Of a DNA stretch of 64,000 nt, positions 18,623-28,000 are shown piece after piece. Where the stretch lies: assembly GCF_013694095.1 (NCBI RefSeq), contig NZ_JACEFB010000001.1:248001-312000 (forward strand), written 5' to 3'. A program made the translations under genes and the position numbers. The notes beneath the pieces were generated by a model. It was not told the DNA's origin. It searched no databases and saw nothing but the letters and a program-made list of their open reading frames with translations. Position 1 is the stretch's first letter; each line of letters starts with the position of its first letter. This stretch comes from Thermogemmata fonticola (lineage in GTDB: Bacteria > Planctomycetota > Planctomycetia > Gemmatales > Gemmataceae).

Positions 18623-19258
18623 TCAGCCGTGGGCGGCCCAAATCAGCCAGAGGGTCAGTCCGAAGAGGATGCGCAGGGCGGCTTGGAGAGCGACCCACCA
18701 GAGGGCGAGCGAGAAGGTGGTGCGGGCTTCGCGGAGGGTTTTGCACAATTCGGCATCCACCATGCGCCGCGGGTCCACAAATCCCAAGGTGGCAGCACGG
18801 ACCAGGCGCCCTCTCCAGCCGAGCCAGTTCTCCGCCAGGCTCAGATAGCGGACCGTCTCGTCGTGGTCGAAGCGCCCCACGCGGATGAGGAAGTAGGTAT
18901 CGACGGCCAGCATCGGCAGCAGGGGTAGCAGCAGCACGGGGATGAGCCACACTTCAGCTTGGAGTTGTTCCCACGTGAGTGTGGCCTGGGGCCAGATCAA
19001 GCGCGAGGCGATCAGTTGCAAGCTCATGGTCAGGAGGGCAGCCAGCACCGGACGGAAGAAAGCCCAGTTCAATAGCTCGCTGCGGTGTTCTGCTAAGCGC
19101 TGGAGTAATTTCGGCCAGCGCCCCCGCACCACCAGGAGCAATCGCAAGGCATCGTAATATACCCTCCAGCGGCGCATCAGACTGATCAAAAACATGAGCG
19201 CCAGATAGAAGTCGAACACGCGGATCAGGTTGATCGGAGCAGGTGTGTTGGGTGTCAT
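18623..19258 (-). CDS. Four-helix integral membrane protein of unknown function
   Basis: A 211-residue protein from the ATG at 19258 (MTPNTPAPINLIRVFDF). Four hydrophobic helices are clear: around residues 10-30, 75-95, 110-135 and 180-205. Basic, arginine-rich loops lie between the first and second helices (RRWRVYYDALRLLLVVRGR). I do not recognise a family. It is convergent with the cytochrome gene, with a gap of about 90 bases. Nothing nearby assigns a role. Confidence 0.7.
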   Translation of the reverse strand: MTPNTPAPINLIRVFDFYLALMFLISLMRRWRVYYDALRLLLVVRGRWPKLLQRLAEHRSELLNWAFFRPVLAALLTMSLQLIASRLIWPQATLTWEQLQAEVWLIPVLLLPLLPMLAVDTYFLIRVGRFDHDETVRYLSLAENWLGWRGRLVRAATLGFVDPRRMVDAELCKTLREARTTFSLALWWVALQAALRILFGLTLWLIWAAHG

Positions 19259-19667
19259 GAGCTGGCACAATTCGGGGCGATGCTGGTATTTTACACATCG
19301 GCTGCCGACCGGCCGGCTCCGGGGAATCGGCGGTGAAGCGAAAGGCCGTTGCACCCCTTCACTGGATCTGTGAAAAATTCAACTGAGGCAAGACTGCAAA
19401 CTAGGCCTATCTTGCCAATTTTCCGCATTCGCCAATATCGGCATGAGAAAAAATCTGAAGAAAGTGTGGTCGGGCCGAAAACTGGTTGACAGGCTCTTTA
19501 CGTCAGGTAGGTTTATCACAGCCCGTTCATTTTCTCTGGGGCAACAATCTCTCGGCGAAGGATGCCGGGACCGAGCCGCGGATCCGCGATGAACTAACCT
19601 GCGGATAGCCGCAACGATTCATCCAGCGGATGGAAATTCCTTTCATCGCAAGAGAGGGTAGGCGACG
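19259..19667. other. Divergent intergenic region with a promoter-like pair
   Basis: About 410 bases between the membrane-protein gene and a small conserved gene. TTGACA (19486-19491) and TAGGTT (19508-19513) are separated by 16 bases and face the small gene, giving a leader of roughly 150 bases. The first 130 bases hold nothing I recognise. Confidence 0.4.
19486..19513 (+). promoter_or_regulatory. Candidate sigma-70-type promoter of the small conserved gene
   Basis: Consensus -35 TTGACA, a 16-base spacer and the poor -10 TAGGTT. The flanks are AT-rich compared with neighbouring DNA. Confidence 0.35.
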
Positions 19668-20087
19668 ATGAGCGAGTTGCCCGCGGTGTCGAAAGAAGCT
19701 GCCCAGGCGCCAGGCGAGACGCTGTCGGAGGAAGGAGTAGCACCAGGTGTGCCGTTTGAGCGGCGCAAGCGGAATATCCCGGTGGCTCTCGATCGGCGTG
19801 CGAAAAACGCGGCGGAGAAGCGCAAAAACAGCGAGCGACGGCGCTTGATCGATCCCACGACCTGCGAGCGGGACTACACGGAGGAAGAGCTGGAATTTAT
19901 GAAAGCGATGGAGCGCTACAAGCGGGAGAACCGCCGCCCCTTCCCGACGTGGAGCGAGGTATTGGAAGTGCTGCGTTCGCTTGGGTATCGCCGCGTGGCT
20001 GAGCCAACTCCCCTGCCCACCGGCAAGCGCGAGCGGAATAATCCGACTTCTTCCAATCCTTCGGACGCCCTACCGCCCAAAGGCTAA
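19668..20087 (+). CDS. Small charged hypothetical protein, probably lineage-conserved
   Basis: A 139-residue soluble protein from the ATG at 19668, preceded by GAGGGTAGG. The N-terminus is disordered-looking and rich in Ala, Glu and Pro. A basic segment follows (RRAKNAAEKRKNSERRR), and then a predicted helical core with EEELEFMKAMERYKREN, PTWSEVLEVLRSLGYRR. The core looks like a short folded domain, possibly nucleic-acid or protein binding. I recall similar short planctomycete proteins with a xPTWSEVLEV motif but cannot name a family. lpxB follows after 140 bases on the same strand. Confidence 0.6.
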   Translation: MSELPAVSKEAAQAPGETLSEEGVAPGVPFERRKRNIPVALDRRAKNAAEKRKNSERRRLIDPTTCERDYTEEELEFMKAMERYKRENRRPFPTWSEVLEVLRSLGYRRVAEPTPLPTGKRERNNPTSSNPSDALPPKG

Positions 20088-20228
20088 TCGCCCAATTCAT
20101 CAGCGCGATTATGCTGGGAGCGGCATGGCTTCGGGAAGCGATCTTGCTCCGTCGGCCGAGCCAAAGGCACAATAGGGGCGCCGGGACGCGGAAGTCTCGG
20201 AGTAATATGCCCAGCAGGAAGCGGGACG

Positions 20229-21371
20229 ATGCGGATCTTTATCAGTGCCGGAGAACCCAGCGGGGACCTGCACGGAGCAAATCTGGTGCGGGCACTGACG
20301 GAAAAGGTGCCGGGGCTAGCGGCCGAAGGTTTCGGCGGCCCACGCATGGCGGAAGCGGGAGTGCAACTGCACTATCCGCTGACTGACCTGGCAGTGATGG
20401 GAGTGCGGCGGGTTTTCCGCCACCTGCCGACATTTCTGGGGCTGCTGGACCAAGCCGAGCGGCGCTGGCGGCACAAGCCTCCCGAGGCCGTGGTGGTGAT
20501 CGACTATCCCGGCTTCCATTTTCGCTTGGCCGAACGGGCGCATGCACGAGGCTTGCCAGTTTACTGGTTCGTCCCACCCCAATTGTGGGCGTGGCAACAA
20601 GGACGAGTCCGGAAAGTCCGCCGTTGGATTGATACCGTGCTGACCGCCCTGCCCTTCGAGGAGGCGTGGTATCGCCGGCGGGGTGTTTCCACCTGTCACG
20701 TCGGGCATCCGTATTTCGACGCTCTGGCCCGCCAATCCCTGGATGCCAGCTTCCTGCGGGAACAGGAGCAGCGCGGCGGCACCCTCGTCGGCCTGCTTCC
20801 GGGATCGCGGACACAGGAGGTATCCGCCAACGGCTTGATGCTGCTCCATGCCGCCCAGAAAATCAAAGAGCAACGTCGGGATGTGCGCTTCCTCGTCGCG
20901 GCGTATCGCTCAGAACACGCCGCCTACCTTCGGCACCTGTCCGCCCGCCATGCCATACCTGTGGAAGTCCACGTGGGACGCACCCCGGAGATCATCGAAT
21001 TGTCGGAAGCCTGTATCGCGGTGTCCGGCTCGGTCAGCCTTGAGTTGATGTACCGTCTCAAGCCCACGGTCATTGTGTACCGGATGAGCGCCCCAGCTTT
21101 GTGGCTGGCCCGCCAGCTCGTTCATCTTCCGAGCATCACGCTGGTCAACCTGATGGCGGGAGAAAGATTGTACCCGGAGGTGGTTAGCAGCCGGGATGAA
21201 TCCTCACGGATTGCCGAGCAGGTGTTAGCGTGGCTCAACGATCCCGAATCGGCCCATCAGCTCAGTTTGCGGCTCGAGCAGTTGCGGGCGCGTGTTGCAC
21301 AACCTGGTGCCTGTCAGCGGGCCGCTGAGTTTCTCGTGCAAGCCACAGCCCAGCGCCGGGCCGCCGCATAG
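20229..21371 (+). CDS. lpxB: Lipid-A-disaccharide synthase
   Basis: A 380-residue GT19 glycosyltransferase from the ATG at 20229, with AGGAAG upstream. It transfers the acylated glucosamine of UDP-diacylglucosamine onto lipid X to make the lipid A disaccharide at the inner face of the cytoplasmic membrane. The family signatures are intact: AGEPSGDLHGANL at the N-terminus, GFGGPRM, VVIDYPGFHFRL, the block PPQLWAWQQGRVRKVRR, LLPGSRTQEV and the C-terminal SGSVSLELM. The length is normal. The other lpx genes are not in the window, but waaA lies at 35 kb, so lipid A-Kdo synthesis is expected. Confidence 0.96.
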   Translation: MRIFISAGEPSGDLHGANLVRALTEKVPGLAAEGFGGPRMAEAGVQLHYPLTDLAVMGVRRVFRHLPTFLGLLDQAERRWRHKPPEAVVVIDYPGFHFRLAERAHARGLPVYWFVPPQLWAWQQGRVRKVRRWIDTVLTALPFEEAWYRRRGVSTCHVGHPYFDALARQSLDASFLREQEQRGGTLVGLLPGSRTQEVSANGLMLLHAAQKIKEQRRDVRFLVAAYRSEHAAYLRHLSARHAIPVEVHVGRTPEIIELSEACIAVSGSVSLELMYRLKPTVIVYRMSAPALWLARQLVHLPSITLVNLMAGERLYPEVVSSRDESSRIAEQVLAWLNDPESAHQLSLRLEQLRARVAQPGACQRAAEFLVQATAQRRAAA

Positions 21372-21583
21372 AGCGAGCAGCTAAGGGCATCGCTTCTCGA
21401 GGGAGCAAGAAACTGGGGCGCCGAACCGGGGCGCTTTCCAGCGGGTGATAGAGCGTTGTCACTTGCTATGGTCAATTCCTTTGGACGCAAGTCGCCCTCT
21501 GCTACTCCATTTCGCATTCCGCATTCGCAGATGGCTTCTCTTGAAAAACTTGCCCTACTCATGTGAGGCCAACTCTTTCCCGC

Positions 21584-21625
21584 TTTAGCGTGGAGGATAG
21601 CCTTTTTAGCGTGGAGGATAGCCTT
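21584..21625. repeat. Perfect 21-bp tandem duplication covering the stop codon of the MCE gene
   Basis: Two identical 21-bp copies (21584-21604 and 21605-21625), each containing AGCGTGGAGGATAGCC. Read on the minus strand, each copy encodes the end GYPPR and a TAA. The first copy met by the ribosome supplies the real stop, and the second lies wholly downstream. Confidence 0.85.
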
Positions 21626-23189
21626 GAATTGGTGGCGGCGGCGCGGGGGGTTGGAGAATGCTCGCCGGCGGCTGCGGCGGGAGGGGGAGAGGGGAATCCT
21701 CAGGACGATAGCGAGGCGGAGCCGACGACGGCGGCCAGGGTGATGCTGGCGTGGCGGCGGGAGGCACCGGAGCCGGCGGCCATTCCTTCAATCCTGCACT
21801 GGGGCGGAATACACCGCCGAGACCGATCAATTCCGGGCGGCGCGCGACCTTGTCTGCGAACACTTCCAGGTCCCGGCTGATCTTTTCCGCACGGGTCATG
21901 ACACGCGCCAGGGCATGCGCCGCCGCATCCAGATTCTGGTACACCGAGGGATCCACTAACAGTTTTTGGAGCGTTCCTTCGTCTCGGCTCAGCAAGCGGA
22001 CCAAGGTTCGCACTTCCGCCAGGGTACGGTTCAACTGTTCGGCGGAGTCGGACACTGAAGCGACAATGGCTTCCGCGCGCGCCGCTAAAGGGCGGGTCAC
22101 GGCCCGGATGTCTCCGACGATCGCGCCGGCAGCGGTGATCTGCTGGTCGATGTTCCGCAAGGTTTTTTCCGCCGTTTCCAGCAGATTGGTTAGCGAAGTG
22201 GAAATCCGCACGACGTAGCCGGAGACCGTGTTGATGTTTTTGATCAATTCGGCAAGTTGCTTGCGATTTTCGGGATTGAGGACATCGTGGACTTCATCGA
22301 AGGCTTGGCGTGCCGATTTGACCGTGGCGGTGACCTCAGGTTCGAGTTTGCGGATCATGCCGCGGAGTTCTTCTGCTGCGGGCCGAACGGCGCGGACCAG
22401 TTCCTGAATGTCCTTGATCAGGGCCTTGAGGTTGGCGTCCTCTTGAGCCTGTCCGCCAGGCGGGGGCGGGGGTTGTTGCAGCCAGGCGGTGAGCAAGAGG
22501 GGTCCGGCGGTGGAAGCGCGGGGCGCGATTGGCGGCGGCTCTTCGGCACCGATGAGGCTCTGCAAGCGTCGGGCGGTGTTCCGCAGTTCCGGAATCAAGC
22601 CGCGGGCGTCGCGGGCCAGAAGGGTAAACTCATCGAGGGCCGTTTCCACCTTGGGTCCCAGACGTTCTAAGCGTTCCAGCTTCTCGAAGGCCGCGACAAT
22701 GCGATCGAGCGACTGCTGGGCATTGCTCAGGACGCCCGACGCGGGAGTGAGTAAGCTGCGAGCGGTGATCGGCGGCGTGCCTGGAATGACCGAACCTGGC
22801 GGCCAGACTTCCCCGCGAGGAACTGGCTTGCCGTTGTCATCGAGTTTGGGCACAAATTCAATCGAAGTGTCGCCGCTGAGGATGCCGCGCGAAACGAAAG
22901 CCTCCTCGCTTTTCCGCGGCAAATACCGACGGTCGACGCGGATGTGCACCTGGACTTCGCCCGTTTCTGGGTCCAATTCGACCGTTCGGACCTCGCCGAT
23001 GCGGACTCCCGATTTGCGGATCGGCGTGCCCGGCACGATGTCCGGTGCTTCGGGGTAGGTGATCACATAGGGGACTTTGCTGGAGAACCATTCGGGAGTG
23101 TGGCCGAAAAAGAGGACCAGGCCGCCGAGGATGGCAAGCCCAGCGGCGACAAAGAGGCCGACCCGTTGGCGTAGGATGCGTTCCGTCAT
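21606..23189 (-). CDS. MlaD/MCE-domain protein
   Basis: A 527-residue envelope protein. It has one N-terminal membrane helix (VGLFVAAGLAILGGLVLFFG, residues 10-29) and an MCE domain at about 38-120, with DIVPGTPIRKSGVRIGEV and GDTSIEF typical of lipid-binding MCE hexamer subunits. Long amphipathic helices follow to about residue 430, and then a proline-rich, probably disordered tail. MCE proteins carry phospholipids between inner and outer membranes with an MlaEF-type ABC transporter, but no mlaE or mlaF is adjacent here. The gene lies 67 bases after a lipoprotein gene on the same strand and is probably co-transcribed. Its 3' end carries a tandem duplication. Confidence 0.88.
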   Translation of the reverse strand: MTERILRQRVGLFVAAGLAILGGLVLFFGHTPEWFSSKVPYVITYPEAPDIVPGTPIRKSGVRIGEVRTVELDPETGEVQVHIRVDRRYLPRKSEEAFVSRGILSGDTSIEFVPKLDDNGKPVPRGEVWPPGSVIPGTPPITARSLLTPASGVLSNAQQSLDRIVAAFEKLERLERLGPKVETALDEFTLLARDARGLIPELRNTARRLQSLIGAEEPPPIAPRASTAGPLLLTAWLQQPPPPPGGQAQEDANLKALIKDIQELVRAVRPAAEELRGMIRKLEPEVTATVKSARQAFDEVHDVLNPENRKQLAELIKNINTVSGYVVRISTSLTNLLETAEKTLRNIDQQITAAGAIVGDIRAVTRPLAARAEAIVASVSDSAEQLNRTLAEVRTLVRLLSRDEGTLQKLLVDPSVYQNLDAAAHALARVMTRAEKISRDLEVFADKVARRPELIGLGGVFRPSAGLKEWPPAPVPPAATPASPWPPSSAPPRYRPEDSPLPLPPQPPASILQPPAPPPPIQGYPPR

Positions 23190-23256
23190 GGTGAAGGCTC
23201 CGTCGTGGCCCCCCTTTCCCCCGCAGGGCGGACCGCGACGTGCTCGGCAGTCCGCC

Positions 23257-23940
23257 TTAGCGGCAGTGGCGTATGCGGCGCAATATCTGCTGCTCTAAGG
23301 CGTAATCCCGCCCGATGGCAAACCACCCCGAATCCGGGGAGACGTCCGCGGTCACGACTTCCAGGCGGCGATCCACAGTCGGCGCTTCCTGGAAGATGGC
23401 GTTGCCGATGCGGGCTTGGGTGGGTCGTGGCAAATCTTCCAGCTCCCGTTCCACCATGACGAACACCAGGTAGCCGCCGCGTTCGCCCGCCCGGATTTCG
23501 GCGACGGCCCGTTGCCGCACCGTCTGGAAAGTTGCGAGCAGCCGCCCCCGCGGGTCTGGATTGCCCGGTTTCCAAAACTGCTCATATCCCGGTGCGATGC
23601 GCGGCAGTGTGACAATCCGGCCATCGTAAGGGTTAGGCGGCAACAGCTCGAAGTAATCGCTGAGCACATCGACCACCCGTTCAAACACTTCCCGGTAGGC
23701 TTCCGGCGTGGGCATCCCCGGCGAGACCAAAACCGGATTTTCCACGGGCATCTGTTCAGCGAGCACAGGCATGGCCAGTGGCATGGGATTGTCCAGGGGT
23801 GGGGCGGTGGCACATCCGCTGCTTCCGCAGAGGACGGCACAACGGATCCAACTGCTCCAAAGCCATCTCCCCCAGCGCTGGTGCATGGCGAGCGGCTGGG
23901 TCGGTTGCCTGGGCATCTGGGATTCTCGCCTTCTGGGCAT
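23257..23940 (-). CDS. Putative lipoprotein upstream of the MCE gene
   Basis: A 227-residue protein from the ATG at 23940, with GGGGGAGG upstream. A hydrophobic stretch (WSSWIRCAVLCGSSGC) ends in Cys43, a possible but non-ideal lipobox. The mature part has no repeats or membrane segments. It includes a conserved-looking helix (YREVFERVVDVLSDYFE) and two segments that look like beta strands (GYLVFVMVERELEDL and RRLEVVTADVSPDSG). I do not recognise the family. Its position just before the MCE gene suggests it acts in the same outer-membrane lipid pathway; that is inference. Confidence 0.65.
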   Translation of the reverse strand: MPRRRESQMPRQPTQPLAMHQRWGRWLWSSWIRCAVLCGSSGCATAPPLDNPMPLAMPVLAEQMPVENPVLVSPGMPTPEAYREVFERVVDVLSDYFELLPPNPYDGRIVTLPRIAPGYEQFWKPGNPDPRGRLLATFQTVRQRAVAEIRAGERGGYLVFVMVERELEDLPRPTQARIGNAIFQEAPTVDRRLEVVTADVSPDSGWFAIGRDYALEQQILRRIRHCR

Positions 23941-24119
23941 GAGGCCGCCTCCCCCGCTGAGTCCCCCGTGATCCCCCGCTATTCTGGGCATTCCGACCCT
24001 ATGCCAAAGGCGGGCCGTTCCGTCAAGGGCACTCCCGCCCCCGATGGGGAAAGCTAACGGCCAGGAAGGGCCGAGCCATTCGCTCTTCACTACAAGTTAC
24101 GACGCCGGCGGACGCCTCA

Positions 24120-24680
24120 TCACTCGTCCGGTCGTCGGCGCTCCTGCGGCTTGGCCAGCGGATGCTCTTGGCGCCGGCCATCGCAATAGACCGCTACCCA
24201 TTCCGCTAAGCGTTTGCCCAGGAGGCGGCAGGCTGCTCGAACCCCTTCCTCCCGCGGTTCCCGTGCTCCGATGGCTCCGTAATGAGCCGTGTAAAGCTTG
24301 CTGGCGTAATCCGTCACCCCGAACACCAAAAAGCCGAAGTTCATCAGCACCGTCAACAGGGATTGGCAGGCCAATTCCGTACCGCCTCCCCAGCCGCCGG
24401 AGGAAGAAAAGGCACAGGCAATTTTGCCGTCCACCTTCATCCAGTGGGGTCCCATGGTTTCGTCCCAGAATCGCTTCATTTTCCAGGACAGCAGCCCCAT
24501 ATTGGTGGGACTGCCCACGGCCAGGCCGTCGCACCAGAGGACATCCTCGGCTTGAGCCTGATCCACGGACCGCAGCCGCACTTCGATCCCCGCGATACTT
24601 GCAGCTCCTTCCGCCACCAGAGCTGCCATCTTCGCCGTATTACCACTGGCCGAGTCGTAGAGCACGAGCACTTTCCCCAT
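24120..24680 (-). CDS. Flavodoxin-family (WrbA-like) FMN protein
   Basis: A 186-residue protein from the ATG at 24680 (MGKVLVLYDSASGNTAKMA), with GGGAGG upstream. The FMN phosphate loop is YDSASGNT. It is followed by DGLAVGSPTNMGLLSWKMKRFWD and the isoalloxazine-binding segment FSSSGGWGGGTE. These match the flavodoxin/NADPH:quinone reductase WrbA group, which carries out two-electron quinone reduction or redox transfer in the cytosol. There is no signal peptide. It is divergent from the PSD1 gene and upstream, on the same strand, of the lipoprotein/MCE pair with a 180-base gap. Confidence 0.85.
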   Translation of the reverse strand: MGKVLVLYDSASGNTAKMAALVAEGAASIAGIEVRLRSVDQAQAEDVLWCDGLAVGSPTNMGLLSWKMKRFWDETMGPHWMKVDGKIACAFSSSGGWGGGTELACQSLLTVLMNFGFLVFGVTDYASKLYTAHYGAIGAREPREEGVRAACRLLGKRLAEWVAVYCDGRRQEHPLAKPQERRRPDE

Positions 24681-25063
24681 GAAGAACCTCCCAGGTCGTC
24701 TTGCCTTCAAGTGGGACCCGACTCGTCGGCCCCGCTTCGCCAAATCGATTCGACTCCGGCTGCATTGACCCTCATTTGCGGATGAAGTCGGGAAACCTCC
24801 CAGCGAATGTTGTATGGTTTGTGCCGCCGCCGACTGCTTAGTCCCCGTGAGAGCGCGGGGCGATCGGATTCCTCACGCTCCCGCCGCCATCGGAATCGTG
24901 CCTGCCAGATAGTGGTTTTTCTCTGCGAGCTGGCCAAGTTGGGCATTTTCTGTTGTCAGGGAAAGACGGGGTGGTAACATGCTAATAGTGATGTGAGCCT
25001 GCCTTCCGTGATGGCATCCGTTTGAATTCCCGCCTGGATTTCGCTTTTCGGTGGAGTTCCCTC
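24681..25063. other. Divergent promoter region between flavodoxin and PSD1 genes
   Basis: About 380 bases without a gene. The right half has a promoter-like pair facing the PSD1 gene at 24953-24980. The left half holds nothing recognised. Confidence 0.4.
24953..24980 (+). promoter_or_regulatory. Candidate promoter of the PSD1 gene
   Basis: TTGTCA (24953-24958) and TAACAT (24975-24980) with a 16-base spacer, about 85 bases before the chosen start. Confidence 0.38.
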
Positions 25064-28000
25064 ATGAGGCACCCGGCTGGTCATTTACGGGCAGTGACAG
25101 TGGTTCGTCATGGAAAGACAAGGACGGGAAGCGAGCGTTGCTCCCGCCATCCCAGCAATTCAAGTTATGGCGGGATGTTTTGGGGAAGCGTTGTGCTGAT
25201 CCCAACACTCTTATTAGTGGGATTCGGTTTCGCCGTGGCTGGGGATGCTACCGCTCCAGCTCGTCCTTCATCAGCAGGGGGAAAGCCGCCGAGTGTTTCC
25301 CAGTCCGCTGCATCCGGCACTTCACCCGCTCCGGCGGTCGCCGGCGTGGCGGCGGATCATGCCGTGCAGATGGCTCAAGGGCTGGAATTGTACCGCACCC
25401 GTATTCGGGGCCTTTTGCAGAACAAGTGCATCAAGTGCCATAGCGGCAACCGCCTGGAAGGCGACCTCGACTTAGGGAACCGGGCGGGATTGCTGCGCGG
25501 AGGCCGCCAAGGTCCCGCCATCGTTCCTGGGGACCACCAGAAAAGTTTGCTCTGGCAACTGGCCGCCCACAAAAGAGAGCCGTTCATGCCCTACGAGCGG
25601 CCTAAGCTCTCCGAGGACGACATCGCAGCCTTAGCCCAATGGATCGATCGCGGCGCGCCATATGATCGGCCTTTCACTGCCGAAAGCGATGCCTGGATTC
25701 ACACCTTGGTTCCCCCGGAAGCGAAAAAGCACTGGGCGTTCCAACCGTTGCCGCAGAACGTCCCAGTTCCCAACACCGCTTCCCAAACTGCGGTTCATCC
25801 CATCGATGCGTTTCTCAACGCCCGGCTCCAGGCCGCGGGGATTACTCCCAATCCGCCAGCGGACAAGCGCACCTTGCTGCGCCGTCTCTATCTAGACCTC
25901 ATCGGCCTGCCCCCCACGCCGGAGCAGTGGCAAGCCTTCGCCGAGGACAACTCCCCTCAAGCGCTGGAAAAAGTCGTGGATGAATTGCTCGCCTCCCCCC
26001 ATTTTGGCGAAAAATGGGCGCGGCACTGGCTCGATCTCGTCCGCTTCGCGGAAAGCCACGGCTTTGAGCACGATTACGACCGCCCCCATGCGTACCACTA
26101 CCGGGATTTCGTGATCAAAGCGCTGAACCAGGACATGCCTTACGATCAGTTCGTTCGCTGGCAGATTGCTGGGGATGAATTGGCGCCGAATGAGCCGCTG
26201 GCATGGTTCGCCACGGGGTATTTGGCGGCTGGCGTCCACAGCACGCAAATCACCAAAAATGAAGTGGAAAAGCACCGCTACGATGAACTCGACGACATCG
26301 TCAACAACATCGGCACGACCTTCCTGGGCCTGAGCATCGGTTGCGCCCGCTGCCATGATCACAAGTACGATCCGATTCCCAGCCGGGACTATTACCGCAT
26401 GCTTGCCGCTTTCACGACCACGGTCCGCAGCGACTTTGACGTTGATCTGGACCCTGAAGGTTACCGGAAGGCTTACGCCGCTTTCGAGGCGGAGCACCGG
26501 CCCTACCGCGAAGCTCTGAACCGATACGAGCGCGAGCAATTGCCCCGGCACTTGGCCGAGTGGGAAGCAGACAAGGGCCGAGCGACACCGGGCCGCTTCG
26601 TTTGGTTCGTGCCCCGCATCCGCAGTATGAAATCTGCCGGTGGAGCCACCCTACAGGAGCAAACCGATGGCAGCGTACTCATTACTGGCAAAAACCCGGA
26701 CAAGGAAACCCTGACTTTCGAGGTGGAAACCCATCTGTCCGAAATCCGCAGTCTGCGCATCGAAGCCCTGCGGGACAGCCGGCTGGTTCACGGCGGGCCA
26801 GGTCGGGCGAGCAATGGAAACTTCGCCCTCTCCGATCTGAGTGTCACTGTTCTGCCACGGACAGCAGGGGGGAAGGAAGTCAAGGTCCGCCTGGTCCGTC
26901 CGCGGGCCACGTTTGAGCAGCAGGGCTTGCCAGTTGCCGCCGCGATTGACAGTGATCCGGTGAGCGCTTGGGCGATCGATCCGCGGATGGGGGAGGATCA
27001 TGCCGCTGTCTTTGACCTGGAGCCAGCGGTGACAGGGGGAAGCCAGGGGTGCATCTTGCGGATCACCCTGTCCTTCCGCAACAACACAGGGCATGGCATG
27101 GGCCGTCCGCGGCTGTCGCTCAGTGCGCAAGCGGGGACCGATCTGCGGGGAGCCTGGATCACGGAAGCGGCAGCGGAGGCCCTCAAGGTTCCCCCCATGC
27201 AACGCTCCCCGGCCCAGCGAGACGCCCTTCTCCGCTGGTTCGCCACCCAGGATGCCCAGTACCAGCAGTTGCTGCGAGCCGAACAGGAGCACGCCGCCCG
27301 CGCTCCGCAGCGGAAGACGGTCAAAGCCTTGATTTGCAGCGAAGGAGTGCCGCCCCAGCGTTTGCACACCCAGGGAGAGGACTACCTGCCTGTGACCCAC
27401 TTCCTCCGCCGGGGCGACCCGAATCAGAAGGTCGCTGTCGCCCGCTTGTCCTTCCTGCAAGTGCTCATGCCGCATCCTGAAGCGCAGGAGCGGTGGTTTG
27501 TGCCGCCGCCCAAGGGCAGCCGGACCAGCGGCCAGCGTGCAGCTCTTGCGCGCTGGCTGACCGACGCCGATCAAGGAGCCGGTGCTCTCTTAGCCCGCGT
27601 CATCGTCAATCGCCTCTGGCAGCAGTACTTCGGCAAAGGATTGGTCCGCACAGTCAGCGACTTCGGCCTGCGCGGCGAACCTCCTTCCCACCCCGACCTC
27701 CTCGACTTCCTCGCCCGTGAATTGATCCGCCACCAGTGGAAACTCAAGCCGATCCACAGACTCATCGTCACCTCGGAGGCCTATGCCCGCTCCTCCCAAC
27801 GCTTCCTGGAAAAACTGCAAAAGGACCCGGAGAATCGCCTGGTATGGTATCAACCGGTGCGCCGCCTCTCGGCTGAGGTCATCCGCGATAGCATCCTGGC
27901 TGTCAGCGGCCAATTGGATCGGACCATGTACGGTCCGGGCACTTTGCAACTCGATAGCCGCCGTCGGAGTATTTACTTCACCATGAAGCGAAGCAAGCTC

